Source of the DNA: Stutzerimonas stutzeri
GTDB lineage: Bacteria > Pseudomonadota > Gammaproteobacteria > Pseudomonadales > Pseudomonadaceae
Length of the DNA: 64,000 nt
Reading direction: 5' to 3'
NCBI RefSeq assembly: GCF_024448695.1
Contig: NZ_JAMOHY010000006.1
Coordinates: 78,957-142,956, forward strand
This document shows positions 20,032-29,812 of this stretch, one piece after another. A program made the translations under genes and the position numbers. The notes beneath the pieces were generated by a model that saw only the letters and a program-made list of their open reading frames with translations, was not told the origin of the DNA and ran no database searches. The first letter of the stretch is position 1, and each line of letters starts with the position of its first letter.

Positions 20032-21978
20032 TTATTCAGGCTGGGGCCGCTGCGAACGTGCGACGTGCTCACGCACTTCGGCATAGGGATAAGCTTCCAG
20101 GGAAGCGAAACCTGGTGTGCCGCGCGCCTTGAGTCGGGTGAACAGCGGCACGCTGATGCCACAGAGAAAACGTGTCAGGCACTCGACGCCGGGCTCGCTA
20201 TTGGTCAACTGCCCATAGCGCTGGTTGAACTCGGCACAGCGGGCAGCGACGTCGATCCCGGCCAGCGGCGCCAGTTGCGGTGGCGCCGGCAGTTGCGCGA
20301 CATGCCCCTGGCAGACCGAACAATGCCCGCAACGCCGCGGCGCCTGATGATCACCGAAGTAGTCGGCCAACCGCCAACTGAGGCATTCGCGCGACTCGAA
20401 CAGCGCGAGCATGTTGTCTATGCGGGTGATTTCACTGGTTTCATGCTGCTTGAAGTAGGCGTGCAGCTCGGCACTCAGCGCGTCTGTATCGAAGTTCGAA
20501 TCGAGCAGCGCATAGACCTCGGTCATCTGCTTGCTCTCAAGTTCGATCCAGCCCTTTTCCTGGAAGTAATCCAGCGCCTTGACCACCCGTGCCCGATCGG
20601 CGCCGTGCTGCTGGTAGAGCACATCGAAATCCAGCGTGCACCAGGTTCGTGCCCGTGCAGAAGTCTGCACAATGGCTTCGACAAACTGCCGCCGTTCGCC
20701 CTCGAAGCGCGCGGACAGGGCTTCCGGCTCCAGGAGGTACTTGAAACGATACTCGGCGAAATAAGCAAAACGCGGCGCGATGATGCCTTTGAGTTCAAGC
20801 TGCACCAGCAGGGTTTTCAGCGGCAGTTGACGGATATTGCTCTGTTCGGAAAGCCGATTGAGCATCAGCTCCCACTGACCGCCCGGGCCAACGCTCGCCA
20901 GCTCATCCAGCACATGGCGGATACCGACGCGCTCCGGCGTGTCGCCGTAGACGAAATTCTGCAGCACGTTGAGGCTGTCGCGGTTGGCCAGCACCAGGCA
21001 GTCGGAAGGCTGACCGTCGCGTCCGGCCCGGCCTATTTCCTGGCTGTAGTTCTCTACCGACTTGGGCAGGTCGAAGTGCAGCACATTGCGGATATCGGCC
21101 TTGTCGATGCCCATGCCAAAGGCGATGGTGGCGACGATGCAGTTCAGTTCGCCCGCCATGAAGCGCCGCTGGATGGCTTCGCGCAGCTCGTGGGCCATGC
21201 CGGCGTGATAGGCGCTGGCCGGAAATCCGTGCTGCGCCAGGTGCTCGGCAACCTGCTCGGCAGTCTTCTGCTGGGTGACGTAGACGATGGTGGGCTGTGC
21301 CGCCTTATCGGCCAGCCACTCCACCAGCCGGCGCTGCTTGTCGAAACCGCTGACCGGCTCCACCAACAGATTGAGGTTGGATCGGTAGAAGCCGGTGGTG
21401 ACCACATCCTCAGCCGCAATGGCGAATTTGGCCTGCATGTCGGCAATCACCGGCGGCGTCGCCGTGGCGGTCAGCAACAACACTTGGGGAATCTTGAACT
21501 GGCGCTGATAGTCGGGGAGCTTGAGGTAGTCCGGGCGGAAATTGTGGCCCCACTCGGAAATGCAATGCGCCTCATCCACCACCAGCAATGAAATCGGCAC
21601 CTGGCTGATGAAATGGCGGAAACGCTCGTTCTTCAGGCGCTCGACGGAAATCATCAGAATCTTGAGCTCGCCGGACTTGGCGCGGCTCATGGTGTCGCTG
21701 GCCTGCTCGCGGCTCTGCGCCGAGTCGATGCTGGCCGCCGCGATGCCATGGCGATGCAGAAAGGCCAACTGATCCTGCATCAGCGCCAGCAATGGCGAAA
21801 CCACCAGGGTCAGGTGCGGCAGATGCAGCGCCGGCAACTGGTAGCACAGCGATTTGCCGGAGCCGGTGGGAAAGATCGCTGCCGCCGAGCGGCCAGCCAC
21901 CACGGTGCGAATGGCTTGTTCCTGGCCAGGACGAAAACCGTCATAGCCGAACGTCTGGGCAAGTGTCTGCTCGATCAT
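20032..21978 (-). CDS. RecQ-family ATP-dependent DNA helicase, no HRDC domain
   Basis: A 648-residue superfamily 2 helicase. Motif 0 (FRPGQEQAI), motif I (FPTGSGKSLCYQLPA), motif II (DEAH), motif III (TATATPP) and motif VI (QEIGRAGRDGQ) are all present. A RecQ zinc-binding segment with CGHCSVC follows near residue 560. The C-terminus ends soon after and lacks an HRDC domain, so this is a RecQ-like protein and may be additional to a canonical RecQ. It unwinds DNA 3' to 5' in repair. It is convergent with the FIST gene, only 6 bases apart. Confidence 0.88.
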   Translation of the reverse strand: MIEQTLAQTFGYDGFRPGQEQAIRTVVAGRSAAAIFPTGSGKSLCYQLPALHLPHLTLVVSPLLALMQDQLAFLHRHGIAAASIDSAQSREQASDTMSRAKSGELKILMISVERLKNERFRHFISQVPISLLVVDEAHCISEWGHNFRPDYLKLPDYQRQFKIPQVLLLTATATPPVIADMQAKFAIAAEDVVTTGFYRSNLNLLVEPVSGFDKQRRLVEWLADKAAQPTIVYVTQQKTAEQVAEHLAQHGFPASAYHAGMAHELREAIQRRFMAGELNCIVATIAFGMGIDKADIRNVLHFDLPKSVENYSQEIGRAGRDGQPSDCLVLANRDSLNVLQNFVYGDTPERVGIRHVLDELASVGPGGQWELMLNRLSEQSNIRQLPLKTLLVQLELKGIIAPRFAYFAEYRFKYLLEPEALSARFEGERRQFVEAIVQTSARARTWCTLDFDVLYQQHGADRARVVKALDYFQEKGWIELESKQMTEVYALLDSNFDTDALSAELHAYFKQHETSEITRIDNMLALFESRECLSWRLADYFGDHQAPRRCGHCSVCQGHVAQLPAPPQLAPLAGIDVAARCAEFNQRYGQLTNSEPGVECLTRFLCGISVPLFTRLKARGTPGFASLEAYPYAEVREHVARSQRPQPE

Positions 21979-22002
21979 GCTGAGTCACTCCTTTGACCGG
22001 GT

Positions 22003-22060
22003 AGCCCGAGGTGGGTAAATGGAAAGACACCGCATGGTGGACCGGGTTACACGGCCCACC
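22003..22060. repeat. Imperfect palindromic intergenic element
   Basis: Between the nitroreductase stop and the recQ start, GGTGGACCG at 22036-22044 pairs with CGGCCCACC at 22052-22060 with one mismatch, and a preceding GGTAGCCCGAGGTGGG shares the style of repetitive extragenic palindromes. It may be a REP-like element or act as a weak terminator for neither gene. Only one copy of this exact form is seen here. Confidence 0.4.
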
Positions 22061-22082
22061 AAGGGAGCATGATTCAGGCGAG

Positions 22083-22685
22083 TCAGAAACGGTCGCGGAT
22101 GACCACCTCCTCGAACGGCAGTTTGCCGACGCGGGGCTTGGGATCGACGGTGCGCTTGCCCACCGCGACCATCATCGCGATCACATGATTCTCCGGCAGG
22201 CCGATCAGCTTGCCCACCGCCTCGAAATCGAAGCCGTCCATGGGGCAGGAGTCCAGGCCCTTGCCGCGTGCTGCGAGCATCAGTGTCTGTGCCATCAGGC
22301 CGCAGCTGCGCATGGTTTCGTCACGCTGTACCTGCGGCTTGTCGCGGTAGTAGTTGTCGATGGCGCCAGCCATGTAGTCCTGCACTTCCGCAGGCGTGCC
22401 TTCCCAGACGCGCCGGGCGTTCTTCTCCCAGCTGTCGACCTGGGCACAGAACACCACCAGCATCGAGGCATCGGTCATCTGCGCCTGGTTCCAGCCCACC
22501 TCGCGGATCTGCGCACGCAGGGCCGGGTCGACCACTTCCAGCATCCGCACGTGCTGCAGATTGAACGCCGAAGGTGCCAACAGTGCCAGGCGCAGCAAGT
22601 CATCCTTCTCCTCGCGGCTGAGCTGGAAACTGCTGTCGTAGGCCTTGACCGCGCGACGGCTCTGAATGGCTTCTTCGATATGCAT
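22083..22685 (-). CDS. NAD(P)H nitroreductase family protein
   Basis: A 200-residue FMN-dependent nitroreductase. The N-terminal SRRAVKAYD carries the Arg residues that bind the FMN phosphate, APSAFNLQHVR is the second flavin-binding block, and the C-terminal AVGKR motif is present. Members reduce nitroaromatics, quinones or related compounds in the cytoplasm; the natural substrate is unknown. It is on the minus strand between pckA and the RecQ-like gene with gaps of over 100 bases each side, so it is probably monocistronic. Its position beside pckA is conserved in Pseudomonas as I recall it. Confidence 0.87.
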   Translation of the reverse strand: MHIEEAIQSRRAVKAYDSSFQLSREEKDDLLRLALLAPSAFNLQHVRMLEVVDPALRAQIREVGWNQAQMTDASMLVVFCAQVDSWEKNARRVWEGTPAEVQDYMAGAIDNYYRDKPQVQRDETMRSCGLMAQTLMLAARGKGLDSCPMDGFDFEAVGKLIGLPENHVIAMMVAVGKRTVDPKPRVGKLPFEEVVIRDRF

Positions 22686-22806
22686 GAGGTGGACTCCACT
22701 GAGTTGAACAAGAGCGCCATGCTATGCCCCCACCCCACTCAAATCCATGGGCCTTTGTTGATGCAAACCATCTACTTTATCGATCCATGCAACGACAGCC
22801 AGCCAC

Positions 22807-22832
22807 AAAAAAGCCGCCAGAAGGCGGCTTTT
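22807..22832 (-). terminator. Intrinsic terminator of pckA
   Basis: A 6-bp GC stem (GCCGCC at 22813-22818, GGCGGC at 22823-22828) extended by A/T pairs closes an AGAA loop. Read on the minus strand it ends in six T (complement of 22807-22812), 17 bases after the pckA stop at 22849. It is a strong Rho-independent terminator. Confidence 0.9.
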
Positions 22833-22848
22833 CGGTAACGCTACGGCG

Positions 22849-24390
22849 TTAGAGCTGCGGACCAGCCGCCTTGATGGCGTCGGAGACATCGAACTTCTTG
22901 AAGTTTTCGATGAACTTCTCAGCCAGCAGCTTGGCCGCTTCGTCATAGGCGCTGGCGTCTGCCCAGGTGTTGCGCGGGTTGAGCAGCTGGGTATCGACGC
23001 CCGGAACCGAGGTCGGCACGTCCAGGTTGATGATCGGCAGATGCTCGGTAGGCGCACCGACCAGAGTGCCACCCTGAATCGCCGCGATCACCGCACGGGT
23101 AGTCGGGATATTGAAGCGCTTGCCGACGCCGTAGCCGCCGCCGGTCCAGCCGGTGTTGACCAGATAGACCTTGGAGCCGAAGGCCTGGATGCGCTTGATC
23201 AGCAGCTCGGCGTAGACACCGGCCGGACGCGGGAAGAACGGCGCGCCGAAGCAGGTAGAGAAGGTCGACTTGATGCCACTGCCCGAACCCATCTCGGTGG
23301 AACCGACCAGCGCGGTATAACCGGAGAGGAAGTGATAGGCCGCCTGCTCTTCGTTGAGGATCGACACCGGCGGCAGTACGCCGGTCAGGTCGCAGGTCAG
23401 GAAGATCACCGCGTTCGGCTCACCGCCGAGGTTCTTCTCGGAACGCTTCTCGACGTGCTCCAGGGGGTAGGCGGCGCGGCTGTTCTGGGTCAGGCTTGCA
23501 TCGGCGTAATCCGGTACATGGTTGTCGTCGAGAACCACGTTCTCCAGCACGCTGCCGAACTTGATCGCCTTCCAGATGACCGGCTCGTTCTTCTCCGAGA
23601 GGTCGATGCACTTGGCGTAGCAGCCGCCTTCGATGTTGAACACCACGCCGGTGCCCCAGCCGTGCTCGTCATCGCCGATCAGGTAGCGGGATTCATCGGC
23701 CGACAGGGTGGTCTTGCCGGTTCCGGACAGGCCGAAGAACAGCGTGACGTCGCCTTCTTCACCGATGTTTGCAGCGCAGTGCATCGGCAGCACGTCAGCT
23801 TCTGGCAGCAGATAGTTCTGCACCGAGAACATGGCCTTCTTCATTTCACCGGCGTAACGCATGCCGGCGATCAGCACTTTTCTGGCAGCGAAGTTGATGA
23901 TCACGCAGCCATCGGAGTTGGTGCCGTCACGCTCTGGGACGCACTCGAAGTTGGCAACGTTGAGCACCTGCCACTCGCCCTTGCCTGCCTGATTGTACTG
24001 CTCTGGATTGATGAACAGCTGACGACCGAAGAGGTTCTGCCAGGCCGTGGCAGTGGTCATCTTGATGGGCAGGTAGTGGGACTCGGAAGAGCCTACATGG
24101 ACATGGGAAACGAAGTGATCCTGGGCCTGGTTGAAGGTTTCGACACGGTCCCAGAGCGCATCGAACTTCTCCGCCGGGAACGGGCGATTGATCGGACCCC
24201 AGGCAATATTGTTCTGGCTGCCTGGCTCTTCGACGATGAAACGGTCAACGGGAGAGCGACCGGTACGATGCCCAGTCCTGACGACCAGCGCGCCATTGGC
24301 GGCCAGTTGGCCTTCGCCGCGCTGGATGGCTTGTTCAACCAGTTGAGCGGCGCTGATATCGATGTACACGGCGTTGGTGGCTTGCGTCAT
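22849..24390 (-). CDS. pckA: Phosphoenolpyruvate carboxykinase (ATP)
   Basis: A 513-residue ATP-type PEP carboxykinase, which converts oxaloacetate to PEP and CO2 in gluconeogenesis. The kinase P-loop [11 protein letters not shown] lies near residue 220, with the substrate-binding [10 protein letters not shown] block near 40 and the metal-binding [14 protein letters not shown] segment (written [10 protein letters not shown] here) after the P-loop. Length is standard. It follows hslO by 143 bases on the same strand and ends in a strong terminator. A Pseudomonas growing on organic acids depends on this enzyme, so it is probably expressed from its own promoter in the 143-base gap. Confidence 0.96.
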   Translation of the reverse strand: MTQATNAVYIDISAAQLVEQAIQRGEGQLAANGALVVRTGHRTGRSPVDRFIVEEPGSQNNIAWGPINRPFPAEKFDALWDRVETFNQAQDHFVSHVHVGSSESHYLPIKMTTATAWQNLFGRQLFINPEQYNQAGKGEWQVLNVANFECVPERDGTNSDGCVIINFAARKVLIAGMRYAGEMKKAMFSVQNYLLPEADVLPMHCAANIGEEGDVTLFFGLSGTGKTTLSADESRYLIGDDEHGWGTGVVFNIEGGCYAKCIDLSEKNEPVIWKAIKFGSVLENVVLDDNHVPDYADASLTQNSRAAYPLEHVEKRSEKNLGGEPNAVIFLTCDLTGVLPPVSILNEEQAAYHFLSGYTALVGSTEMGSGSGIKSTFSTCFGAPFFPRPAGVYAELLIKRIQAFGSKVYLVNTGWTGGGYGVGKRFNIPTTRAVIAAIQGGTLVGAPTEHLPIINLDVPTSVPGVDTQLLNPRNTWADASAYDEAAKLLAEKFIENFKKFDVSDAIKAAGPQL

Positions 24391-24533
24391 GAGTTTCCCG
24401 TCGGCTCTGGGCCGATTCCTCCATGCTGTTGTAGCCCACCAAACAGCGGACTACACCGAAAAAAGTGGGCGCGATTATGACAGAAAAGGCGCGGTGCTGG
24501 GTATGAGCGCGTGATGGCAAAAAGGTTCAGAGC

Positions 24534-25427
24534 CTAATGCCGTGTGCCTGACGGTCCTTCGACACCCGCGCCGGCAAACAACTGTGCGATATCCGCTGCA
24601 TCGAAGCGATAACTGTGGTTGCAGAACTGGCAGTCGATGGTGATCGCATCACCCTGCTCGCGCAACAGCTGTTCAGCATCCGTCTGACCCAGGCTGATTA
24701 CGGCCTTGGCCGAGCGCTCGCGTGAGCAGCTGCAGCGGAAGGTGATCGGACGCGGTTCGAACAGGCGCACCGACTCATCGTGATAGAGCCGGTGCAGCAC
24801 AGTCTGGGTATCCAGACCCAGCAGTTCTTCAGCCGACAGCGTGTCGGCCAGGGTTCGCAGATGCTGCCAGCTGGCTTCGCGCTCTTCGCTATCGCGGATG
24901 CGATCGGCAGGCAGTTGCTGCAACAGCAGGCCGCAGGCGCGACGGCCATCGGCGTTAAGCCAGAAGCGCGTCGGCAACTGCTCGGATGAAGCGAAGTAAT
25001 TGGACAGACTGTCCGCCAGGGTGACGCCATCCAGCGCCACAATGCCCTGATATCGCTGACCATTGGTCGGGTCGACGGTCATCGCCAGCATCCCCTCGGG
25101 CATCAACTCGCCAAAGGTGGCGCCCGGGGTCAACTGGTCGGCGTGGTAGCGCGCAATGCCACGCACCTCTCGCTCACTGGAGCACTCAACCATCAGCAGC
25201 GGCACCGGCCCGCTGGAGCGCGCCTGCAGCACCATCAGCCCGTCGAATTTAAGGGTACCGACCAGCAATGCCGCAGCGGCCAGCAGTTCCCCCAGCAACT
25301 GGGCAACCGGCTCCGGGTAGTCGTGCTTGGCCAGCACTTCGGCATAGCTGCGCTCAAGCCCGACCCACTCGCCACGCACATCGGTGTCATCGAAGAGAAA
25401 ACGCTGGGTGTAATCGGAATCGAGCAT
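24534..25427 (-). CDS. hslO: Redox-regulated chaperone Hsp33 (HslO)
   Basis: A 297-residue Hsp33. The chaperone is inactive while four cysteines hold zinc and becomes a holdase when oxidised. The C-terminal redox switch is complete: FRCSCSRE gives the CxC pair and DCQFCNHSY the CxxC pair, about 30 residues apart. The ATG at 25427 places [10 protein letters not shown] at the N-terminus as in other Hsp33 proteins; an upstream in-frame start at 25676 adds 83 unrelated residues and is rejected. It follows hslR by 136 bases on the same strand, a common hslR-hslO pairing. Confidence 0.94.
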   Translation of the reverse strand: MLDSDYTQRFLFDDTDVRGEWVGLERSYAEVLAKHDYPEPVAQLLGELLAAAALLVGTLKFDGLMVLQARSSGPVPLLMVECSSEREVRGIARYHADQLTPGATFGELMPEGMLAMTVDPTNGQRYQGIVALDGVTLADSLSNYFASSEQLPTRFWLNADGRRACGLLLQQLPADRIRDSEEREASWQHLRTLADTLSAEELLGLDTQTVLHRLYHDESVRLFEPRPITFRCSCSRERSAKAVISLGQTDAEQLLREQGDAITIDCQFCNHSYRFDAADIAQLFAGAGVEGPSGTRH

Positions 25428-25563
25428 GAGTAGGACCAGACCAGATTGAAGAACGGGAGCCGTAGCGGGCAGCGGAACTTGGCGAGTTACGCAAGCCTTG
25501 GTGACCCACGAGAGAAGGGACCGCATTCTAGGTTGAAAGTGGCGCCCATCCAACCGCTGCAGT

Positions 25564-25959
25564 TCATTGCTGGTCCGCACGAAAGCGCTGCAGGTCGCGG
25601 CGCTGCTTCTTGCTCGGCCTGCCGTCGGTTTCCACACCCAGCGCTCCGGCCTTGCGCTGCGCCGCTGCCTGCTCACGGCGGATCAGGCTGTCGGCTGTTT
25701 CTTCGTATAGCAGTTGCGCTTCCGGCGCGCCCTTGCGCACGGCGGACAGGGCGCGGACCACCACGGTGCGCTCGTCAAAACCGGCGCGGATCACCAGCTC
25801 CTCACCGACCCTCGGCTCCTTGCCCGGTTTGCAGCGCTCACCCCGACAGTGCACCTTGCCGCCTTCGATGGCGGCCTTGGCCAGCGCCCGGGTCTTGAAG
25901 AAGCGTGCAGCCCACAGCCACTTGTCCAGACGGAATTTGCCGTCATCTTTTTCGCTCAT
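25564..25959 (-). CDS. hslR: Heat shock protein 15 (HslR), S4 RNA-binding
   Basis: A 131-residue S4-domain protein. [19 protein letters not shown] opens the S4 RNA-binding fold (about 9-70) and a lysine/arginine-rich C-terminal tail follows ([13 protein letters not shown]). Hsp15 binds stalled 50S subunits that still carry peptidyl-tRNA and helps free them after heat shock. It is upstream of hslO on the same strand and divergent from the rimB-rimK pair. Length matches E. coli Hsp15 closely. No heat-shock (sigma-32) promoter is obvious in the 73-base divergent gap. Confidence 0.92.
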   Translation of the reverse strand: MSEKDDGKFRLDKWLWAARFFKTRALAKAAIEGGKVHCRGERCKPGKEPRVGEELVIRAGFDERTVVVRALSAVRKGAPEAQLLYEETADSLIRREQAAAQRKAGALGVETDGRPSKKQRRDLQRFRADQQ

Positions 25960-26032
25960 CGTTCAACTCTGCCTGCCATGTTGGGTCATAGGTTCGTACA
26001 GATAGATGCGCTTGTCATGCACCCCATCTAGA

Positions 26033-26527
26033 ATGGCGCAACCCTACTGGATACTCGCCTTGGATACTCCCGACCCACACACCGTCATCGGATTGCGCGA
26101 ATGGATTGCACTGCCCGAACTCGGCGTGGTCGGTCTGCGCGCGAAGATCGACACAGGCGCCAGCACTTCGGCGCTACACGCCACCGAGATCAGCGAATTC
26201 GACCGCGACGGTCAACGCTGGGTGCGCTTCACCGCCCACCTGGGTACGCAAGTGCAGCGCCGACACCGCTGCGAAGCACCGCTGGTGACGCGCAAGTTGA
26301 TCAAGAGCTCCAATGGCCATACCCAGACCCGCTATGTAGTGCGCACACTGCTGGCGCTGGGCGATCACCTGTGGCCGGTCGAATTCACCCTGACCTGCCG
26401 CAAGACCATGCGCTATCGCCTGCTATTGGGCTCCAGGGCGCTGATGGATGGCAAATGGCTGATCGATCCGGCGCTGACCTATGTGCAACAAAAACCCCAA
26501 ACCCTTACTTTTCCCGGTGCCCAATGA
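26033..26527 (+). CDS. rimB: Retropepsin-like RimK-associated protease (RimB)
   Basis: A 164-residue protein of the family annotated as ATP-dependent zinc protease. [13 protein letters not shown] near residue 40 is the DTGA active-site motif of retropepsin-like aspartic peptidases, and a later [10 protein letters not shown] block matches the family. The ATG at 26033 is preferred to an in-frame start at 26006. Its stop overlaps the rimK start (ATGA), so the two are translationally coupled. In P. fluorescens RimA, RimB and RimK work together on glutamylation of ribosomal protein S6; here rimB and rimK are present but no rimA is seen beside them. Confidence 0.85.
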   Translation: MAQPYWILALDTPDPHTVIGLREWIALPELGVVGLRAKIDTGASTSALHATEISEFDRDGQRWVRFTAHLGTQVQRRHRCEAPLVTRKLIKSSNGHTQTRYVVRTLLALGDHLWPVEFTLTCRKTMRYRLLLGSRALMDGKWLIDPALTYVQQKPQTLTFPGAQ

Positions 26528-27429
26528 AAATCGCCGTGCTGTCGCGCAATCCCCGCCTGTATTCGACTCGCCGACTGGTGGAGGCCGGCCAGCAGCGTGG
26601 CCATGAGGTCGTGGTAATCGACACCCTGCGCGCCTACATGAACATCGCCAGCCACAAGCCGCAGATCCACTACCGGGGCAAGCCGCTGGAAGGCTTCGAC
26701 GCGGTGATTCCACGGATCGGCGCGTCGGTGACTTTTTACGGCTGCGCGGTACTGCGTCAGTTCGAGATGATGGGCGTATTTCCGCTCAACGAGTCGGTCG
26801 CAATCGCCCGCTCGCGGGACAAGCTGCGCTCGCTGCAACTGCTGTCGCGCCGGGGCATCGGCCTGCCAGTGACCGGCTTTGCGCACTCGCCCGATGACAT
26901 CGCCGACCTGATCCAGATGGTCAACGGCGCGCCGCTGGTGATCAAGGTGCTCGAAGGCACCCAGGGCATCGGCGTGGTCATGTGCGAAACGGCGACAGCG
27001 GCCGAATCGGTGATCGAGGCCTTCATGGGTCTCAAGCAGGACATCATGGTGCAGGAATACATCAAGGAAGCCGGGGGCGCGGACATCCGCTGCTTCGTGG
27101 TGGGCGACAAGGTCATCGCGGCGATGAAGCGTCAGGCCAAGCCGGGTGAATTCCGCTCCAACCTGCACCGTGGTGGCACGGCCAGCCTGATCAAGATCAC
27201 CCCGGAAGAACGCATGACCGCCATTCGCGCCGCCAAGGTCATGGGCCTGAGCGTCGCCGGCGTGGACATCCTGCGCTCCAACCACGGCCCGCTGGTGATG
27301 GAAGTGAATTCCTCACCCGGCCTGGCCGGCATCGAGGAAACCACTGGCAAGGACGTGGCCGGGCTGATCATCCAGTATCTGGAGAAGAACGCCGGCCCGC
27401 ATTTGACCAGAACCAAGGGCAAAGGCTAG
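26524..27429 (+). CDS. rimK: Ribosomal protein S6 glutamate ligase RimK
   Basis: A 301-residue ATP-grasp ligase that adds glutamate residues to the C-terminus of ribosomal protein S6 and so tunes the proteome. ATP-grasp blocks are clear: [17 protein letters not shown] (phosphate loop), [23 protein letters not shown] and MEVNSSPGL with the metal ligands near residue 262. ATG 26524 overlaps the rimB stop. It is convergent with the sensor kinase gene, 11 bases away. In Pseudomonas RimK activity responds to c-di-GMP, and several c-di-GMP genes occur elsewhere in the window, though that link is only suggestive. Confidence 0.95.
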   Translation: MKIAVLSRNPRLYSTRRLVEAGQQRGHEVVVIDTLRAYMNIASHKPQIHYRGKPLEGFDAVIPRIGASVTFYGCAVLRQFEMMGVFPLNESVAIARSRDKLRSLQLLSRRGIGLPVTGFAHSPDDIADLIQMVNGAPLVIKVLEGTQGIGVVMCETATAAESVIEAFMGLKQDIMVQEYIKEAGGADIRCFVVGDKVIAAMKRQAKPGEFRSNLHRGGTASLIKITPEERMTAIRAAKVMGLSVAGVDILRSNHGPLVMEVNSSPGLAGIEETTGKDVAGLIIQYLEKNAGPHLTRTKGKG

Positions 27430-27440
27430 ACCAACCCGAC

Positions 27441-28763
27441 CTATGACGCCTCGGCAGCACCTCGCGGCAACAACAGCCCCAAAGGCAGGCTGACGCGAGC
27501 TTCCAGCCCTCCGCCGGCACGATTGCGCAGCTCGATGGTGCCGCCATGCTGGGCGGCGATGCGCTTGACGATGGCCAGCCCCAGCCCGGTACCCTGCCCA
27601 CCGCGAGCGCGGTCGCCGCGGATGAAGGGATTGAAGATCTCGCCCAGCTCATCCGGATTGATCCCGGCACCCCGGTCAAGCACGCTCAACACCACATAGG
27701 GCGCCTGGCGCTCGCCCGAAACGAAAGCCGCCACTTCGACTCCATGCCCGCCGTAACGCAGGGCATTCTCGATCAGGTTGACCAACAGGCGCTTGATCGA
27801 CACCCGCCGCAGCGCCAGTTCCGGCATCGGCTCCACGCACAGGCGCACGGTTTCCCCGTACTGGTTGTAGGGCGCCACCACTTCGCACACCAGCTCACCG
27901 AGGTCGATGCTCTCCACCGGCTCGTCGCTGCCATCACGCACGAAGGCGAGGAACTGATCGAGGATGGCGTCCATGTCCTCGACATCGCGGATCATGTCAT
28001 CGGTCAGCTCATCGTCACTGGACATCAGTTCCAGTGACAAACGCAGGCGCGTCAGCGGCGTACGCAGATCGTGGGAAACCCCGGCAAGCATCAGTTCGCG
28101 CTCACGCCCGGCCTGCTCGACGTCCTCGGCCATCTGGTTGAAGGCCCGATAGACCTCGGTCATCTCGCTCGGCGTGTCGCTGACCGGCAGGCGCACGCTG
28201 CGCCCCTTGCCGATCTGCCGGGCGGCGTAGACCAGACGCTTGAGCGGCAGGTTGAGCTGACTGACGAAGATCCAGGCGGCAGCGGTGGAGAGCAGACCGA
28301 TCCCGAGGAACCAGCCCAACACGCTCCAGATCCGCTGGCCGCGCAAGGGATAGGCATACAGCGGCACTTGCAGCCAGTCCGGCCCGAGTTTCGGGGCGCG
28401 CACCCATATCGCCGTCTGTGGCTGGATACGCACCCGCACATCGGTGTCGATGCCGAGCTCGGCCTGCATCTGCCGCTGAAAGATTTCCGTGTAGGGCCAG
28501 TGGTATTCGCTGGGCGGTACCTCCTCGGGCGGCACGCGCAGCAGGCCGGCAGCCGTGGCGATACGCTCGCGGTTTTCCTCGTCCGCTGCCCAGTAGGCAC
28601 GCAGGGTCAATGCCGCACCGTGGCTGTACTGACGATCGACCATCACGTCTTCATTCATCATCAGGTACACCAGCATCAGTACCTTGGAGAACAGGACGAC
28701 GATCAGCACCATCCACAGGGTGCGGGCGAAGAAACTTTGCGGGAACCAGAGCGGGGCTTTCAT
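27441..28763 (-). CDS. amgS: EnvZ-type sensor histidine kinase (AmgS)
   Basis: A 440-residue inner-membrane sensor kinase. Helix one (about 12-32), a periplasmic domain of about 115 residues, helix two (about 150-170) and HAMP lead to the HisKA site His231 in GVSHDLRTPLTRL. The ATPase shows the N box (NLIENALRYG), G1 (DRGAGI) and G2 (GTGLGLAIVKRI). It is the EnvZ-like partner of the regulator just upstream. In P. aeruginosa the gene pair in this position is amgRS, which responds to envelope stress from misfolded membrane proteins and supports aminoglycoside tolerance. Naming follows that synteny. Confidence 0.9.
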   Translation of the reverse strand: MKAPLWFPQSFFARTLWMVLIVVLFSKVLMLVYLMMNEDVMVDRQYSHGAALTLRAYWAADEENRERIATAAGLLRVPPEEVPPSEYHWPYTEIFQRQMQAELGIDTDVRVRIQPQTAIWVRAPKLGPDWLQVPLYAYPLRGQRIWSVLGWFLGIGLLSTAAAWIFVSQLNLPLKRLVYAARQIGKGRSVRLPVSDTPSEMTEVYRAFNQMAEDVEQAGRERELMLAGVSHDLRTPLTRLRLSLELMSSDDELTDDMIRDVEDMDAILDQFLAFVRDGSDEPVESIDLGELVCEVVAPYNQYGETVRLCVEPMPELALRRVSIKRLLVNLIENALRYGGHGVEVAAFVSGERQAPYVVLSVLDRGAGINPDELGEIFNPFIRGDRARGGQGTGLGLAIVKRIAAQHGGTIELRNRAGGGLEARVSLPLGLLLPRGAAEAS

Positions 28764-28777
28764 CTAGCTGCAGACCT

Positions 28778-28796
28778 CAGGCTTCATGCTGCAGGC
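28778..28796 (-). repeat. 19-bp GCCTGCAGC repeat, copy in amgR-amgS gap
   Basis: Read on the minus strand this is GCCTGCAGCATGAAGCCTG. It matches the plus-strand sequence at 32560-32578 at 17 of 19 positions. Both copies lie in short gaps between genes. Such sequences are common between Pseudomonas genes as degenerate REP relatives. Confidence 0.35.
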
Positions 28797-28849
28797 AAAA
28801 GCTCCCCACGTCATCATCGCTTGCCGATGGCGACGTGTTGCTGGCCGCT

Positions 28850-29584
28850 TCACTTGTTGCCGTCTGGCACGAAAACGTAGCCCACGCCCCAGACCGTCTG
28901 GATATAGCGCGGCTTGGACGGATCGGGTTCGATCAGGCGGCGCAGACGCGAGATCTGCACATCGATGGAGCGCTCCAGGGCGTCCCATTCACGACCACGG
29001 GCAAGGTTCATCAGCTTGTCGCGGGTCAGGGGTTCACGGGCGTGCTGCACCAGCGCCTTGAGCACTGCGAACTCACCGGTGGTGAGCATATGCACTTCGT
29101 CGCCCTTCTTCAGCTCGCGGGTGCCGAGGAACAGCTCGTAGTCACCGAAGGTCACCGTCTCGTCTTCACTGCCCGGTGCGCCCGGCACCTGTGGCGCCTG
29201 GCGGCGCAACACGGCACGTATCCGCGCCAACAATTCACGCGGATTGAAAGGCTTGGCCAGGTAATCGTCGGCCCCCTGCTCCAGCCCCTGGATACGACTG
29301 GCCTCGTCACCCTTGGCGGTAAGCATGATGATCGGAATCTGATTGCCGCTTTCACGCAGGCGGTGGCAGGCCGACAGGCCGTCCTCACCGGGCATCATCA
29401 GGTCCAGTACCACCAGGTGGAACAGCTCGCGGCTGAGCAGACGATCCATCTGCTCGGCGCTTTCCACGGTACGGACACGATATCCCTGCTCATCGAGAAA
29501 GCGTTCAAGCAAACGCCGCAGACGGGCATCGTCATCGACGATGAGGATCTTTTCACCTTCGCTGGCTGACGCAGTGCTACTCAT
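28850..29584 (-). CDS. amgR: OmpR-type response regulator (AmgR)
   Basis: A 244-residue response regulator. The receiver has the acidic pocket (VDDD), the phosphorylated Asp61 in [10 protein letters not shown], and the Lys in [10 protein letters not shown]. The C-terminal winged helix (about 140-240) carries the OmpR-type recognition region [15 protein letters not shown] and VWGVGYVFV. The start at 29584 follows GGGGAG; longer in-frame starts lack a family match. It is the first gene of the pair, with the kinase 86 bases downstream. By synteny it is AmgR, activator of htpX and other membrane-stress genes; a generic osmotic OmpR role is the alternative. Confidence 0.92.
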   Translation of the reverse strand: MSSTASASEGEKILIVDDDARLRRLLERFLDEQGYRVRTVESAEQMDRLLSRELFHLVVLDLMMPGEDGLSACHRLRESGNQIPIIMLTAKGDEASRIQGLEQGADDYLAKPFNPRELLARIRAVLRRQAPQVPGAPGSEDETVTFGDYELFLGTRELKKGDEVHMLTTGEFAVLKALVQHAREPLTRDKLMNLARGREWDALERSIDVQISRLRRLIEPDPSKPRYIQTVWGVGYVFVPDGNK

Positions 29585-29752
29585 GGAAACTCCCCGATTT
29601 ATCGACGCCACATTATGCGCTTGCCAATGACAAGGCGATTGGCGGCCATTGTTAGCAGATTTTGCGGGCCAAGCGCGATGGCGGATAAATTCCGATCCAT
29701 TACCTGTGCCGCTTTTTCTTTCAGCTTCCAGCCCCAGGCTTCCGGCTGCCCT

Positions 29753-29758
29753 TATAAT
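29753..29758 (+). promoter_or_regulatory. TATAAT -10 box upstream of tex
   Basis: A perfect TATAAT lies 55 bases before the tex start. No good -35 is found at 16-18 bases upstream, so this may need an activator or be a weak promoter. The 228-base divergent gap to amgR holds no gene. Confidence 0.35.
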
Positions 29759-29812
29759 CCCGCCCTTTCGCGCAGGCACGGCCTGCATGGTTTGACTGAC
29801 CCAGGTAGGTTC

